Numbered from the stretch's first letter, positions 44,950 to 57,917 are shown. The stretch: 64,000 nt of DNA from Zelopaecilomyces penicillatus (GCA_005765155.1 VCCP01000005.1:5270001-5334000); one strand, 5' to 3'. Translations and numbers: made by a program. Notes: generated from the letters alone by a model not told the origin.

Positions 44950-47900
44950 ATCTGGCCGCTCTAATGCCTAGTAATCCTTAATGGCTATAAGTGTTTATAT
45001 CTATACTGTAGGCATTACTCTGTATGGAGGGCCAAGCTGTAGGAGCATCTGGCAAAGTATTGGCCTGTTAGCAGTGAGAAGCTGCTGTTTAGATGCTGCT
45101 GCATGCAAATGCTATTCTAGGCGAAGCAGCTCACCACCTACTTTGAGGTGGCTGTCCGCAGCGCTGCAGCGTCAATACTACTGCTCGTTCCTGGGCCAAC
45201 AGGGTCCGGGTCTATTACTAAGACAGGCCTGTTCCAGTCACTGATACAAGACAGCATACAGGCTGCCAATGATATCTAGTGTAAAGGGACAGTTATAGAT
45301 GGCAGTAAGATCAAATCAGTATATATACCCTGGATGAACCGGACCAGGTTCGCTATATACCTGGATGGACTGTATAATAAAGATATTATATTATTATATA
45401 CACTGCTTAAGTAGGACCTTAAGTATGCATTATCTAGAGAGGATCATATCAAGCTGGAGAATATCTTGAATACAATAGAAAAGATGCTATATAGCAAGTA
45501 TGAGCTGGTACGGGAGGGCTTGGCAATACACAGGATGACCCAGCAGCGGGCTCTTATCCTTAGCTGCTTCCATATAGGCCATGCATCCAAGGCCAATATG
45601 TTCCGGTCATTCAAGAACGAATCAACACTAACCAACTACTTTAACCATATAAAGCAGCTGATAGCCTACTACTACCATACGATTCACAGAGGTATGGAGC
45701 ACTTTGTGCAGGCGGAGGGTTACCCTACACCAACCAACACTATAGAGATATTACCATCCTAGATTATATATATAGACAAAGTCATCGAGCAGATAGATAG
45801 GGATCCTAGCCTAGATAATATACAGTTATAGCTTGTACTATAAAGGCTGTGTTGCTTGCTGATATGCTATCCTATAGGCAGCCAGCCCTTTAAATCGCTG
45901 CTGCTTAGCTATTATGCTATAATAAGCCATAAGGTAAGCCAAACCCTGGACCACCGCTACCTACCATTAAGCAAGTATATAAGCTGATAGATTGAATAGA
46001 GCAATGAGGGATGGGAAGATCCAGGCAACTTCAATAGTAAACTATCGGCGCTGGTATAGTCCGCTCAATTGATACTGTTCAGCATGGTATATGATAACTA
46101 CACAGAGATAGATGATATAGTGCTGGAAAAGCTAACCAAGCTCATCAATAGATATATAATGCAGTCCAATGAAACCCTATTTGGATATATTCTAAACTAG
46201 AGACTATACCTCTTCAAAGCAAGCATAGATAGCCTTGCCTAGTATTAGGTCTACTGGTCACTGGATAGTATAACTATCCAGTATAAGGGTATGGCTATCA
46301 CTATGCAGGATATTATATAGCTGGCTAGGTTTATCTTCAATAGGGCGAAATCGCTCCTAAATAAGCACCTCCTCCTTGGTATAAACTATATACCATACAT
46401 CCAGGCCAGCGATGTCCAGGACAATATCGATAGCATGCAGTATGGCATATTATGGGCCACCGACCATCGCAATACCTATCTGATGGTGTATAGTGGGGTC
46501 GTGCTACTCTAGCATATCCAGGGCAGCGAGCTGCTAAGCAATGCCTTCACAATGAGAGACAGCGGCATGGAAGGGGCAACCTTGCCCAGGCTCTGCAGTA
46601 TAGCCATAATGGCGTACGAGGCAAGGGCGCAAGAATTCCTCAGGCTGCTCCTTATGCTCTACTATATCACACCCGGGCTGCTATTGCGGTTATCGGAAAT
46701 CCTATCCATCGCTATATACAATACCGCAAGGCAGCGGCACCTTTTCATCTGGGAGAAGCTGGTACTGCTCCATGTATAGTACTATAAGGGCCAGGAATGC
46801 TCAGGCATATACAAGGAGAATATTCGCTTCCTGCCACCAGAGGTCAGCAATATACTCCTTATATACATCACCTATATCGCACCCCTTAGGCAGATATTTC
46901 TATAAGCCGGCAGATCGGGCGCTATACTATTGCTATTCCTATGGTTAAGCCTGGAAGGCAAGGTATAAGGCGATGATGCTATCTCTGCTATACTGGTAAA
47001 GATGTGCATGCTAGGTGGCCTGCCATAGATGCAGGTAGCCTGGTGGAGGTAGGTGGCAGTGGCCATCACTAAGGACAAGTTCTTAAGGAGTGATCAGGCC
47101 AACTTTGGATTGGAATTTATAGGCGGGGCCGGCGCCGGCGTTGGCTCTGATGACCCTGAGGAGGAGCACCTGATGGTTAAGCTGGCAGAGATAAGCAATC
47201 ACTTATACCAGATATTTAACCATGCATATACGGATATATCCAGGCAGTATAAGAGCATCCTACTGTATCAAGTATACCGGGTATCTACTAGCTGGCAGAA
47301 CCTTTTCAGACTGCTCAATATACTTAAACCCGACCAGTGAGATATCGCAGATAATGGGGCTAACATCATAACCGTCCTATTCATAAGGGTCAGGAAGTGG
47401 GCCAGCTATGGTCGTATAGAGTAGGAGCTTATTGCTATGGCCAGATCCGTGATGAAGGACCCTGCCCTACGCTTCTGGAGTGGCGGCCAGAGATGAGGGG
47501 CTATAGCTATGCTCAGGACAGGCCTGGAGGAGCAGGTGGTGATTATCCTGCCCACAGGGGGGGGCAAGACCCTCCCTATTATGATTGAGTGCGCCCTTGA
47601 TGGTGTAGGTATAACTATCCTTATCCTGCTGACCGTGGCCCTGCGCTACTCGATGGAATGGGAGCTTGCCAGGGCTGGGATCTGTACTATGCACTGGACA
47701 AGGGGGGGCAATATAGAGGGTCTTATTGTCATCGTTGCCGCCAAGCTTATATGCATGGAGGAGTTCCTTGATAGTATATATTGGCTGCTGCAGAGGCAGG
47801 GCCTGGACCGTATCATGGTTGACGAATGCTATCTCACGGTCACGGCGGCCGATTATAAACCAAGCCTTCATAACCTCAGATGGTATATCCGCCAGATCAA

Positions 47901-49175
47901 GGCATAGAGTGTGTGGCTTATAGCTATGCTACCGCCAGTGATAGCATCAGGCTTCATCGAATGGAATAAACTCATGAAGCCATGTATTATCAAGGAGTCC
48001 ACCAACCGATATAATATTGGCTATAGAATCATACACTCAGGGCAATGAGCTGAAGATGAGGATGGGTTTAAGGGTATAATGTGATAGGTCGAATTGATGA
48101 TGACTTCGAGCCTAGGAAGATCTATATTCAAACCACAGGAAGGAGGCAGGCGAATCATTGTATACTGCCAGACCATGCCCTAGGTCGATTGTATAGCAGA
48201 CTGCCTGGGATACAAAACACTTATATTATTGTTAGGCATAGCTAAGGAGAAGGCTGCTATTATTATAGAATGGATTAATAGTATAGGGAAACAGGTTATA
48301 GTAGCTATTATAGTATTGGGCCCTGGCTTTTATTATAAGTCTGTTTGGATGGTTATATATGCTAGTATACCCTGGAAGATAATGGGATTTGCATAGGAAA
48401 CCGGTTGAGTGGGGTGGGATGGACTGTTATCTAAATTGTATATTATTATGGATAAGAAGGCTCCTTTATAATCTATAGATAAAAGCAACCCTAATGAGGT
48501 AGCTATATAAATATACCTCAGTTATATGATCTATCTATGGGCTATTATAAATGAGTTCCTAGATACCGAAGAAGACTGGGTCTGATACAGCCAAGATGAT
48601 AAGCCATGCTCTATGTATGTAAAACCCAACCCTAGGCCCAGGCCGCCAGATAGGCGTATCGCTGCAGAGGCTCCAATGGAATTTACAGGACTAGATGAGG
48701 TCAAACGATTAGACCGCATCAAGGAGAAGGAGATATATTAATATAAAAGAGATCTGGAGAACACCACGGGAATATGCTTGTATTATAGAGCCAGGGGGAG
48801 AGAGTTCTTGTATAGGATTGGATTATGCGCTCATCGCTTTAACTGGATTAAGGCTAAGAAAGAAATGACCCAGCAGTGCGAAGAGAAGGGAACCAAATAG
48901 ATGCCGCTATACCGAGTCTGCTATATATATTATCAGCTATAGTATATCTACAGTGTTGATAGACCTGATAGGAAGTGCTGATTCATGGATGTGGTGATAC
49001 CCCTATGCTATAGGATATATATAAGGCTGGGTGGTGCTGTATGGATAAAAAGATACTTCCAATAAATGTTCGCATTGCAAATTGATTTCATAATCTAGCT
49101 TGGATGGGAGGCGAACCTGGGTATTATAAAAGCTATATAAGGGAATCTGATGGCTGCCCTGGTGATGAAAGAGTT
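44950..49175 (+). pseudogene. Decayed RecQ-type telomere-linked helicase gene
   Basis: Across about 4.2 kb of the plus strand, conserved coding segments are separated by TAG, TAA and TGA codons and frame changes. The N-terminal 800-900 residues (45,100-47,050) are of the unknown type that precedes the helicase in fungal telomere-linked helicases. The RecQ core begins near 47,500 with Walker A LPTGGGKT (47548-47571). The DECH box is DECY at 47821-47832, a C-to-T change. A helicase C-terminal part follows (GRRIIVYCQTM near 48,150; VIVAI…LGPG near 48,295). A cysteine-containing tail follows to about 49,175. These genes are known next to telomeres in many fungi. No functional product is expected here. 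Confidence 0.78.
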
Positions 49176-50401
49176 CAGAGGCTAGTTATAGCATTGATCA
49201 GTATTACTAATAGTGATAAATCGATCAGTAATATAATATTAGAATTGGACCCTGAGCCTGAGCTAGTATATCCCTTATGATCTTTCTAGTGTTTACTTTA
49301 TGGAATTGGAATGCGATTCTAATCTATAGATACAAAAGGAATAATAAGGAAATAATAGAGGAGAGGATCTGATATCAATCTTACCCCTACCAAACCGGAT
49401 ATAGAAGGAGCAGTCCCATTAACCTAGACAAGGAAACACTATAACTGTTAATAAGCGTTTACTATTAGAGTTATCTATAGATATAAGGCTAGTCGCAAAG
49501 GAGCTGGATCCGGTATGGCCATTCGCTCCCCCAACATGCTATACAAACAGCAATGCATAGCCTGCGCGGCAAGCTAGCCAATATATTAGTATCATACTAT
49601 TAAGGCCATACAGTAGGAGGCTATAGGCCAAGGTGTTATTGGAACCTTAAAGAGCTTCAGGGAAACAATTTAATAATAATAGTATAAAGGAATAAAGGGT
49701 TAATTAAATAAGAGAGCGATGGATAGGGATATAGGTTCTATAGCGATATATATAACCAAACCGCTGTGTTTGCAAAACAAACATAAGTCATTCAAGTTTG
49801 CATAGCTATTATTTCTATCCATCTAATATATTCATCTATATCAACCCCCCCCCCCCCCCCCTTCATTAGTATAAAGGGTCTAATATAATCTTATATAATT
49901 TATTTAATCAGTGTGAAGATATTTATCATTGTATATTATCTATTATAGTAAAAGAGTCTAAGAATAACTATAACCCTAAGGGTGTTAGCAAATAGCTCCT
50001 TGGTAAGCTAAGAGGCCTGAATTATATTAGATAGGAAGATAATATTACTCTATTAGGCCAGTTAATATCCGAAAGAACCAATATAAGGATAAGGTAATGT
50101 ATATAGCCTGCGATAGCGATCGCTAGCAGTAGTAGTATGAACACAGCAAGACCCCATCGATCCAATAGAATAAAAAAGAGTATCAGAGGCAAGCCAATAA
50201 AGATAGATAAAACCAGAGAGACCAGTGCTAAACACCTAGCCAAGCAAGCTAGAGCAGTATCCATCGCATCTAAAGGCAAACCAATAAAGAAGCACTATAT
50301 AGAGACTATAAAACAGATAGATAGATACCAGGGGAATATAACCATACACTTACCTAATAAGTCAGGCTGATTATAAGTGAAAAATATAGATAAGAAGCTA
50401 T
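49176..50401. other. AT-rich spacer between the two helicase pseudogenes
   Basis: No gene is supported. It contains a C17 run and a Lys/Arg-rich plus-strand frame of 77 residues at 50137-50370 (RSNRIKKSIRGKPIKIDK), which might be the degraded N-terminus of the interrupted gene that follows, but in a different frame. Confidence 0.45.
49845..49861 (+). repeat. Poly-C run of 17
   Basis: Seventeen consecutive C occur in strongly AT-rich DNA about 670 bases beyond the helicase pseudogene. Homopolymer length in an assembly may be inexact. Confidence 0.8.
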
Positions 50402-50582
50402 TTTATAGGCAATATGAATAGCAGTGATGGCAGCTGTGCTGATAGCAGTGATAGCAGCTATGATAGCAACCTATATTGATTGCCTGAGGACCAGTATAAC
50501 CCCATGCTGTGTATCACATTATTGTAGGGCAACAGAGATAATCCAGCCATTGGTGCTAGAGAGGATCGCTTAGATAGCGATG
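50402..50582 (+). pseudogene. Ser/Asp-rich coding segment cut by Gypsy insertion (5' side)
   Basis: In one frame the sequence reads as a run rich in Ser, Asp and Gly (NSSDGSCADSSDSSYDSN) and continues to DRLDSD at the Gypsy border, with two stops (TGA, TAG) that fit C-to-T change of CGA and CAG. After removal of the element and one copy of the target duplication, the frame runs on into the Ser/Lys-rich segment at 57918 without a shift. Confidence 0.65.
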
Positions 50583-51010
50583 TGTGATGTTTGGTGAATT
50601 CCCAAGGGATAAACCTAATGAAAAGGGTTTATGTTGGCAGATGAGTCGGGGCGTTCTGAGCAATATGTCTGTCACGTTGGTGATAGATATCGAGTATCGT
50701 AACCAGGGGTTAAGTATTAGCGTAGTGAGCGGTAGCGAATAATACGATGAAGTTGAAAGTGTATTGATAACTATCTAAGCTATGTCTAAAGAATGAAAAT
50801 TGAGGGTGTATATATATATCGTGGATTACTTGGATTACTTGTCATGTAAGTGGTGATTCGGGTGATCCAAGTCGCTGGCTTACCTGGCTTACTACCATTC
50901 TTATGGTGATCCTATTGATCCATTATGATTGGTCCCCTTCCTCCATGGTATGTATCTCCCTCTGGTTACATGACTGGCCTATTGTATGATTATGTTATTG
51001 GGTCGTGATA
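50583..51010 (-). repeat. Gypsy 3' LTR (428 bp)
   Basis: It is the same length as 57490-57917 and differs from it by transitions where compared. The outer end is TGTGATG; the inner end reads ATA where the partner has ACA. A purine-rich tract (AGGAGGGAGA on the minus strand) lies just inside, 5 bases from the LTR. Confidence 0.87.
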
Positions 51011-51334
51011 CGATGTCTCCCTCCTAATGGTCTTGCCCTTAAGGCCCGTTGGTTGTTCCTTTGTAAAATGTAATTCTAGCTACAATTATAGGTATGGTTC
51101 CTTTCTTCTTCCTTTATGCTTTTAATATAATGCCTCAAGGTATCTCAAAACGTCGTACTAGTTAGAAGACTGATCAGCGTAAGAGTCTTGCGATTCTTAT
51201 CGAGGGCATTGGTGATATCGTTATGCTTTATTCCTTTTGTTCCTAGCGTTACTTGATGTGTTGTATGATTGAAGCAACTTCCTGTTGTTTAGAGTGCGTT
51301 CATCGGGGTTGTTCTTATGATGGTTTGGGGATAA

Positions 51335-51842
51335 CTATGTCCTTAGGTATGTTCTTCCGTTTTGTTTTATTTTTCGGAAGGTAACCGGTTTGTCTAGTCG
51401 CGAAGATTCTATTAGAAAAGAATTATATCGAGCGAGAAGAGGAGGAGATAGAGAGGCAACTTCAGGCAGTACAGGAGGCGGTGTCCGCTGCGGTAGCGCG
51501 ATTGAGTCGTTTGCGTCGTCAGCGTCAATCCGTGGTGTCGCGGGGTCATGAGATGGTGAAGCGGGGTTTGCAGTCGCTGGATGATCTGGATGCGGTTGAG
51601 CGGGTAGAGTCGGATGCGGTGATTGAGATCCAGTTATTAGGGGGTTTTGATGTGATTGATTGGAACTTGATTTTCCAGGATGGCTCCTTGCCTTCTGGTG
51701 GTATTGTTGCATCAGGGGTTGGCAATGGTTTAGGTGGTTAGGGGGCTCCTATGAGTTTTCCTTGGGTCCAAACCCTTTCCACTTAATCAGGTACTCTTTT
51801 TTGCTGTTGTTTAGCCTATAGTCTATGATTGTTTCGACTTCC
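51335..51842 (-). pseudogene. Chromodomain and C-terminal tail of Gypsy integrase
   Basis: Minus-strand reading gives EVETIIDYRLNNSKKEYLIK then WKGF, the strand and first aromatic-cage part of a chromodomain. Two in-frame TAG codons stand where CAG and TGG are expected. A Ser/Pro/His-rich tail to about 51,335 follows. Chromodomains target such elements to methylated-histone chromatin. Confidence 0.8.
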
Positions 51843-52099
51843 TATTCTTCTTCTACTGTGTGTACTGTGATGTCTATGTGTTCTTTTGAGTTGTCTGGTG
51901 CTTTGCTTAGTAAGGAGATGTGAAATACAGGGTATAATCGTATATTCTTTGGTAGTGAAAGTTTGTAGTTGGTGTTGGAAATGGCTTTCTTGACCTTGAA
52001 TGGTCTAAGTTTCTTGAAATTCAATTTGTTGCTTGGTTGTGTTGTAGTAATGTTTGGAGAGGTTTTGCCTGGTGTGTAGTGTAAAAGGTATATTATGTC

Positions 52100-52960
52100 T
52101 CCTTCTCTAAAGATTGATCCCTTTAATCTTTGTTGATCCGTATAATGTTTTATTCTGTTGCGGATGATTTGGAGTTGTGCATAGAGTTCTTTATATAATT
52201 GTTGTTTTTGTATGGCGTTAAGTATGGCTTTTTCTGATTTGGGTCCTTCTTGGTATGGTAGGTGAAATGCTTCTGGTATGAATCTATAATTGGTGTATAT
52301 TGGTATGAGTTGTATTGATTCGGAAATGGATGTGTTGTAAGCTAGTTGTGCGGTTGGTAGGTATTTTACCTAATCGTTTTGGTGGTAATTAATGTAAGCG
52401 TGTAAGTATCCTTTAATAATTTGATTGATCCATTCCGTTTGTCCGTCCGTTTGTGGGTGATAGGCGGTATTGAGTCTGTGTCTGGTCCTAAGATATCCTA
52501 TTAATCCTTGCCAAAATTTAGAGGTAAAGGTTGTTCCTCTGTTGGAGATGATTTCCTTTGGTAAGCCGTGTGAGCTTACTATCACTCTATTGAAGTTATA
52601 GGCAAGATCTTCTATCGAGCTTGCTTCAATATAGGGTATAAAGTATGAGAACTTTATTAGTTTTTCTATAATAACCCATATTGAGTTATAGGCTACTCTT
52701 GTAAGGGGTTCTACTGATAGGGGTAGTTTGATAATGAAGTTAAATAATACTGATTCCTATGATCGCGTAGGCACTGGTAGTGGTTGTAACTCTCTATATG
52801 GTTTGTGTCTTGCTAGCTTGGTTCGTCCATAAGTGATGCAGTTACTTATGATTTTCTGGATTATTTGTTGTAGTCCTTTGAATCCGTAGTATCTTTGTGC
52901 TTGTTCCGTGGTCTTTGTGATTCCTTGGTGATCATGGACAGGGGATTTATATAATTCTTG
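52100..52960 (-). pseudogene. Gypsy integrase core, broken
   Basis: An HH-CC-type N-terminus near 52,900 precedes the core containing ISNRGTTFTSKFW (usual second aspartate position reads Asn) and AYHPQTDGQTEWINQ (Trp where Arg is usual). The 71-residue open part is 52585-52370. Both substitutions are single transitions. Confidence 0.85.
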
Positions 52961-53209
52961 TATGATGGTTTCCTGGAGTTCTCTAGGTATTTAGAGTTTC
53001 TCGTTATACTTATAATGTCCATCTTTCCATTTTGTGCCTTTAGGTGCCTTTGCTATGTCTTTTAAGGAGTATGCTTGCTTGACTCGTTTCAAGATAGGGT
53101 TAGCTGATATAATTCGGTATGTAGTGTTTAGTTTCATTTGTAGTGTGTCTGATTCGATTATTTGAAAGATTTGTCCTTTATAATAAGGCTTTCCATCATT
53201 ATGGTTGCT

Positions 53210-53656
53210 TTATCGGCTTAGAGCGTCTGCTCTGCTGTTTTCGGATCCTTTATGGTGGATGATTTTATAGTTGTAATCTGTAAGGGTCTCTGTGTAGTGG
53301 GTTTGTTGTGTGTTTAACTTCTGTATGGTAGCGAAGTAAGAGATGTTCTTGTGATTGGTAAAAACCTTTATTTGGTGGTTGCTTCCTTGTAAATAATGTG
53401 AGAATTTGTTAAAAGCTTTGATGATGGCTATGAATTCCTTGTTGTAGATTGGATAATTGAGTTCTGCTCTATGAAGTTTCTTGGAGTAGAAGGCGATAGG
53501 TCGTAGTCTACCTTTGTTATCTCGTTGTCCAATCTGCGCTCCGATGGCGTAGTTTGAAGCATTAGTTTTGAGTTCTGTAGGTTTGTCTGGATTGTATATT
53601 GCTAGTATAGGTTCTTCGCAGATTCGCTTTTTGAGTTTTTCAAATATAGTATCCAT
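53210..53656 (-). pseudogene. Gypsy RNase H domain
   Basis: An open stretch of 148 residues with LKTNASNYAIGAQIGQRD, PIAFYSKKL, LNYPIYNKEFIAII, FTNHKNISYF and ENSRADALSR. The catalytic Asp of the usual TDAS motif and the one in FTDHK read Asn, so activity is unlikely. Confidence 0.87.
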
Positions 53657-53699
53657 ATCGGGTTTCTATAGGAATTTGCGATCTTTCTTAATGCATTCG

Positions 53700-54480
53700 G
53701 TGAGTGGTGTGGCTATTTTGCTATAGTTGCGGATGAACTTTCGGTAGTAGTTGGTGAAGCCCAAAAACTCTTGTATATTTATAATATCTCATGGCGTCGG
53801 CCAGTCATGTACTGCAGTGATTTTTGCTGGTTCTATTCGAATCTTACCTGGTGAGAAGATATGTCCTAGGAAGGTAACCGTTTGCTTGTGAAATTTATAT
53901 TTTTCTGGTTCGATGAGAAGATTGTTATCTTGGAGTAGTTATAATACCTTATAGATATGTTCTTTATATTCTTCTTTTGTTTAGGAGAAGATTAGGATAT
54001 TGTCTAGGTAGATTATTATGAAGATGTCTAAATGTTCTTGGAGAATGTTGTTGATTATGCGTTGGAATGTTGTGGGGGTGTTGGTTAGGCTGAAAGGTAT
54101 TACTAGGTATTTAAAAAGTCCAAACTTGGTTTTGAAAGTGGTTTTCTATTCGTTGCCTTTCTTTATTTGAATCAAGTTGTATGCTCCTTTGAGGTCTAGA
54201 GTAGTAAATCAGTTCATTCTATGCAATCGATTGTATAGTTCATTAATTAATGGTAAGGGTATCCGATCCTTGATTGTGATTGCATTCAATAATCGGTAAT
54301 CCATAACCAGTCGTAGCTTGCTATTCTTTTTTGGTACAAACATGATAGGGTATCCTGCTTTGGATGTGGATGGTTGGATATATCCCTTTTCAAGCATTTT
54401 GTTAAGGTACTCTTGTAATGTTTTGAGTTCCTTGGCGTTCAGTGTATAGATCTTGGTGAAAGTAGGCTTCTTTCTATCTA
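53700..54480 (-). pseudogene. Gypsy reverse transcriptase, broken
   Basis: The 62-residue open part (54397-54209) begins LEKGYIQPSTSKAGYPIMFV and contains LRLVMDYRLLNAITIKDRIP, classic fingers/palm motifs. The catalytic box reads YLDN (54010-53999) where YLDD is usual, and stops occur between the motifs. Confidence 0.87.
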
Positions 54481-54931
54481 TGATCTGAATTTTATGGTCC
54501 TATTGGTTATGCAAGGGGAGCTTTATTTTGAGCTCTTTGCGAAATAGTTTGATGTACTTATGGTATTCTTCCGGTATAGATGTAAGTCGTTTTTCTATAT
54601 CTGAGGGTGATTCATCCTTGGAGTGTTCTTATAGTTGCTCCATTGTTGTCCTAAGGGCGGCAATAACCCGTCGGGTTTGTCGTTGTCGATCGTTATATTG
54701 TTTTTTGGTATGATTTCTTGGTGGGAGGCCCTTCTCGGTAGCTATAAAGTGTACTTTCTTTGCTTTGCTTATTGTTATTGGATCTTTGTGATTTCTTGGA
54801 GATGATGTGGTGTCGCTCTATTATATCTGGCCTATCTTCTAATCGATCTATGGGTTACTATTAAATAACCAGGGGTGGCCTAATATAAGTTCGTATTCTC
54901 TAGTATCCATTATATCGAATATAGCACTATC

Positions 54932-55264
54932 TTAATGTCCTTGGACTTTGAATTGGAGATGATTAGTCTCTTTGTTGATCTGTCCTCTATTATAGGCGAA
55001 GGTATTTCCTTCCAGGTTATATAAGGGGTACGGTTCTTCCTTGTTATGCCATGGCAGTTGTGTGTGATTCATGGCTTTTGGTGATATGTAATTACCCATT
55101 GCTCCGCTGTCTATTAGAGCGTGGAAATAATGTTCTATGATCCGTATTTCTGTTGTTAGTTTGAGCCTATTGGTGCCTGTTGCATAGAGGGTCTTTCGTG
55201 GGGGGTCGTGCTGTAACCCTCTTATAGGCAACTTTACTCGTTTTTTGAGTTTCCGGGATTGCAT
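54932..55264 (-). pseudogene. Gypsy aspartic protease segment
   Basis: A 110-residue open stretch with the retropepsin active-site sequence FHALIDSGAMGNYIS (DSG near 55,110). The surrounding frame to gag and RT is interrupted. Confidence 0.78.
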
Positions 55265-57489
55265 TCCTTGTATGGTCTGTTGTAATTTGTTCTGTCCAAG
55301 CCTTGAGTGATTATATAGTATAGAGTTCGATCGGCTTGACTTCCTTTATGGGTTCGGAAGTTGAATTCTTATTTATGGAGGTTCTTCATTTCCTTATATA
55401 TACATTTGTTTTCTTCCGCATGTTGTCTGCATCGAGGTTTGTTGCAGTTGATCGCTATTATGGCTTCGCATTGAGTTCTTTCTGGGATACTGTCTTCCAG
55501 TAGTCGTCTTTTGTGCTATTGTATCAGCTTCTGTTGTGAGTGTACATCGCACTTGAGGTTGGTGCAATTATATAAGTCCTCCTTTTCATAGTCTGTGAGT
55601 TGTGGTCCGTTGTGTTCTAATTCGAGCTTTTCCCATTTGTGGACCTTGTAATAGATAGACTTGTAGTCTTTGTTTTCAGCTCCTTGTCTGTATTCTTCTG
55701 GGGTCTTGGGGTGTGGTTCGAACATGCCAATTCCAAAAGGTGTAAAGTATTTAGCCTTGTATCAGTCGATGAATTGATCTCCTGTGAGGATATTCTTGAT
55801 TCCTTGTGCTCCTATACAGTATGGGAAGAATTTATTCTGGATTTTTGTTTTCTAGTGTTGAAAACAGGAGAAATCGATGCATGATATCCAATTGATTTCG
55901 CTGTGGAAAATATGATTAGGGTCTAGGAGTGCATGATCGTCTTCGTGTTTGCTGTAGTTGGTTTTCAATATAAAGGCTTTTTTAAGGTGGTCTCCTGGGA
56001 TAGGGATGCCTAGGCCTTCTTCCAATGTCCATTCATGAATGTATTTGGTGATTGTGAGTTGAAGGTTGACTTTGTCTGTGTGGCTTGGTACTTGTGTAAG
56101 TTTGATTGCTGCTTCCCTAAGGTGTTTATGGGCAGTACTCTTAGGTGGTGGATATGGTGTAGTATGGTATTGAGTTGTCCTGAGAGGTTCTTTGCTCTCG
56201 GATTCTGAAGAGCTGGAGTCCGAGCTGTTGCTTGTTGTTTCATCTTTAATCAGGGTGTTTTCATCGTTTATGGTAGGGATTATTTGTTGGTCTGGAATCT
56301 CTTTGAAGTATTCTTCCTTATCTGTGTTTATATCCAGTTGTTGGTCCTATTATGTGGTATCGGATTGGGTTAGTGTGGTCTGTAGTATTGGTGATTGTTG
56401 GGGTGTGGGGTGTCCGTAGTTTCCGGGTTGTCCTTATCCCTATCCTCTTCATCCTGTTATGGCTAGGGTTTGTTTGTTTGTGGCTATGGTGTGTGTGCTT
56501 CGTTGTGCGTTGGGTACTGGTTTCTAAGATTTCTTGTCTTTCTTGGGTTGTTTGTATTGCTGGGAGATATATCTATATCTATTATAGTTATAATATTGGA
56601 CTTTCGATATATCTCTTTTCTGGGTTGTGTCGAGTTTTATTCTTCTAGGATTTAGGGTATATCTATAGGCAATGGGTTCTTCTCTGTGTCTGCCTTGATT
56701 GGACTGGTGTTATGGTTTTCGTCCAAAATCACTCTATCCTGATCCTTTGGTTTTCCTTTGTTTGTATTGTGTAAACTGTCTGTTATCAATCTTAATAGCC
56801 ATTCTGATATACTTAGCTAAATTTTTAGGTCTATCCTCCCTAAAGAGTTCATCCTTGACTTCTTCCTTGAGTCTGTTATAGAAGTACTTTATTAGTGTAT
56901 TATCTTCTCAGGTGATCTGTGAGGTGATCTGTTTGAATTCTGAGGCGTAGTCTGAGGCTGATCCGCGTTAGTGTAGTAGTTTGAGTTTTTTGATTGTAGC
57001 TCTCTCTTTGTCTACTTGTCCAAAGACTTCTTTGATTGTATCTTCAAAGTTATTGTATTTTTGAAAGATCTTTTTGGTTTCGTCATCCTGGTCTTTTTCC
57101 TCCTCGTTCATGTAGTCTCTCATAATGGGTTTGAATCATTTGAGGGCAGCCCCCTCTATGTATCCTGTGGCGTGTAGGATTTTTGCAGATTCCTCTTGCA
57201 ACTGGTAGGGGTAGAACTGGTGGTAAGCTTTGAGTTGTGTTAAGAATATTTGAAGTGATCCAGAATGTCCGGTGAAAGGTCCTGGCTTGTGAGGTTTGAT
57301 GATTTTATCGAGGTCTTTCTATTTGGCTTGTAACTTGGCTTCGAGTTCCATATTCTTCTCGTGTAGAGCCTGAAGCTTGGCAGTAAGTAAGGTGAGGGTT
57401 GGTTGAGTAGTACCTATGATGATTGATTGAGGCAGTTAGTGATATTGCTTAGGGTTGCGTGGTAACCCACTGAATAAGAGTTATCAATG

Positions 57490-57917
57490 TATGATGTTTG
57501 GTGAATTCCCAAGGGATAAACCTAATGAAAAGGGTTTATGTTGGCAGATGAGTCGGGGCGTTCTGAGCAATATGTCTGTCACATTGGTGATAGATACCGA
57601 GTATCGTAATCAGGGGTCAAGTATTAGTGTAGTAAGCGGTAGTGAATAATACAATAAAGTTGAAAGTGTGTTGATAACTATCTAAGCTATATCTAAAGAA
57701 TGAAAATTAAGGGTATATATATATATCGTGGATCACTTGGATCACTTGTCGTGTAAGTGGTGATCCAGGTGATCCAAGTCGCTGGCTCACCTAGCTTACT
57801 ATTATTCTTATGGTGATCCCACTGATCCATCATGATTGATCCCCTTCCTCCATGGTACATACCTCCCTCTGGTCACATGACCGGCCTATTGTACGACCAT
57901 GTCATTGGGTCATGACA
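57490..57917 (-). repeat. Gypsy 5' LTR (428 bp)
   Basis: The outer end on the minus strand starts TGTCATGACC; the inner end reads TATGATG where the partner has TGTGATG. Its outer flank TGATG pairs with CGATG at the other side. Confidence 0.87.

Larger units (their letters stand above)
50583..57917 (-). mobile_element. Complete Ty3/Gypsy chromovirus with 428-bp LTRs
   Basis: A 7.3-kb element on the minus strand between two LTRs of equal length. Flanking 5-mers are CGATG (50578-50582) and TGATG (57918-57922), a target duplication with one transition. From the 5' end it has gag (about 57,430-56,300, with a decayed CCHC knuckle where C reads Y), protease (DSGA near 55,110), reverse transcriptase (about 54,480-53,700), RNase H (53,656-53,210), integrase (about 52,960-52,100) and a chromodomain (about 51,842-51,740). 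Scattered TAG/TGA codons and Asp-to-Asn changes inactivate it, but it is far less AT-shifted than its relatives at 29.6-44.4 kb. Confidence 0.92.

Noticed and set aside
50022..50279. Hydrophobic minus-strand frame of 85 residues
   Set aside because: It is opposite a Lys/Arg-rich plus frame in AT-rich decayed DNA, with no start context or homologue known to me.
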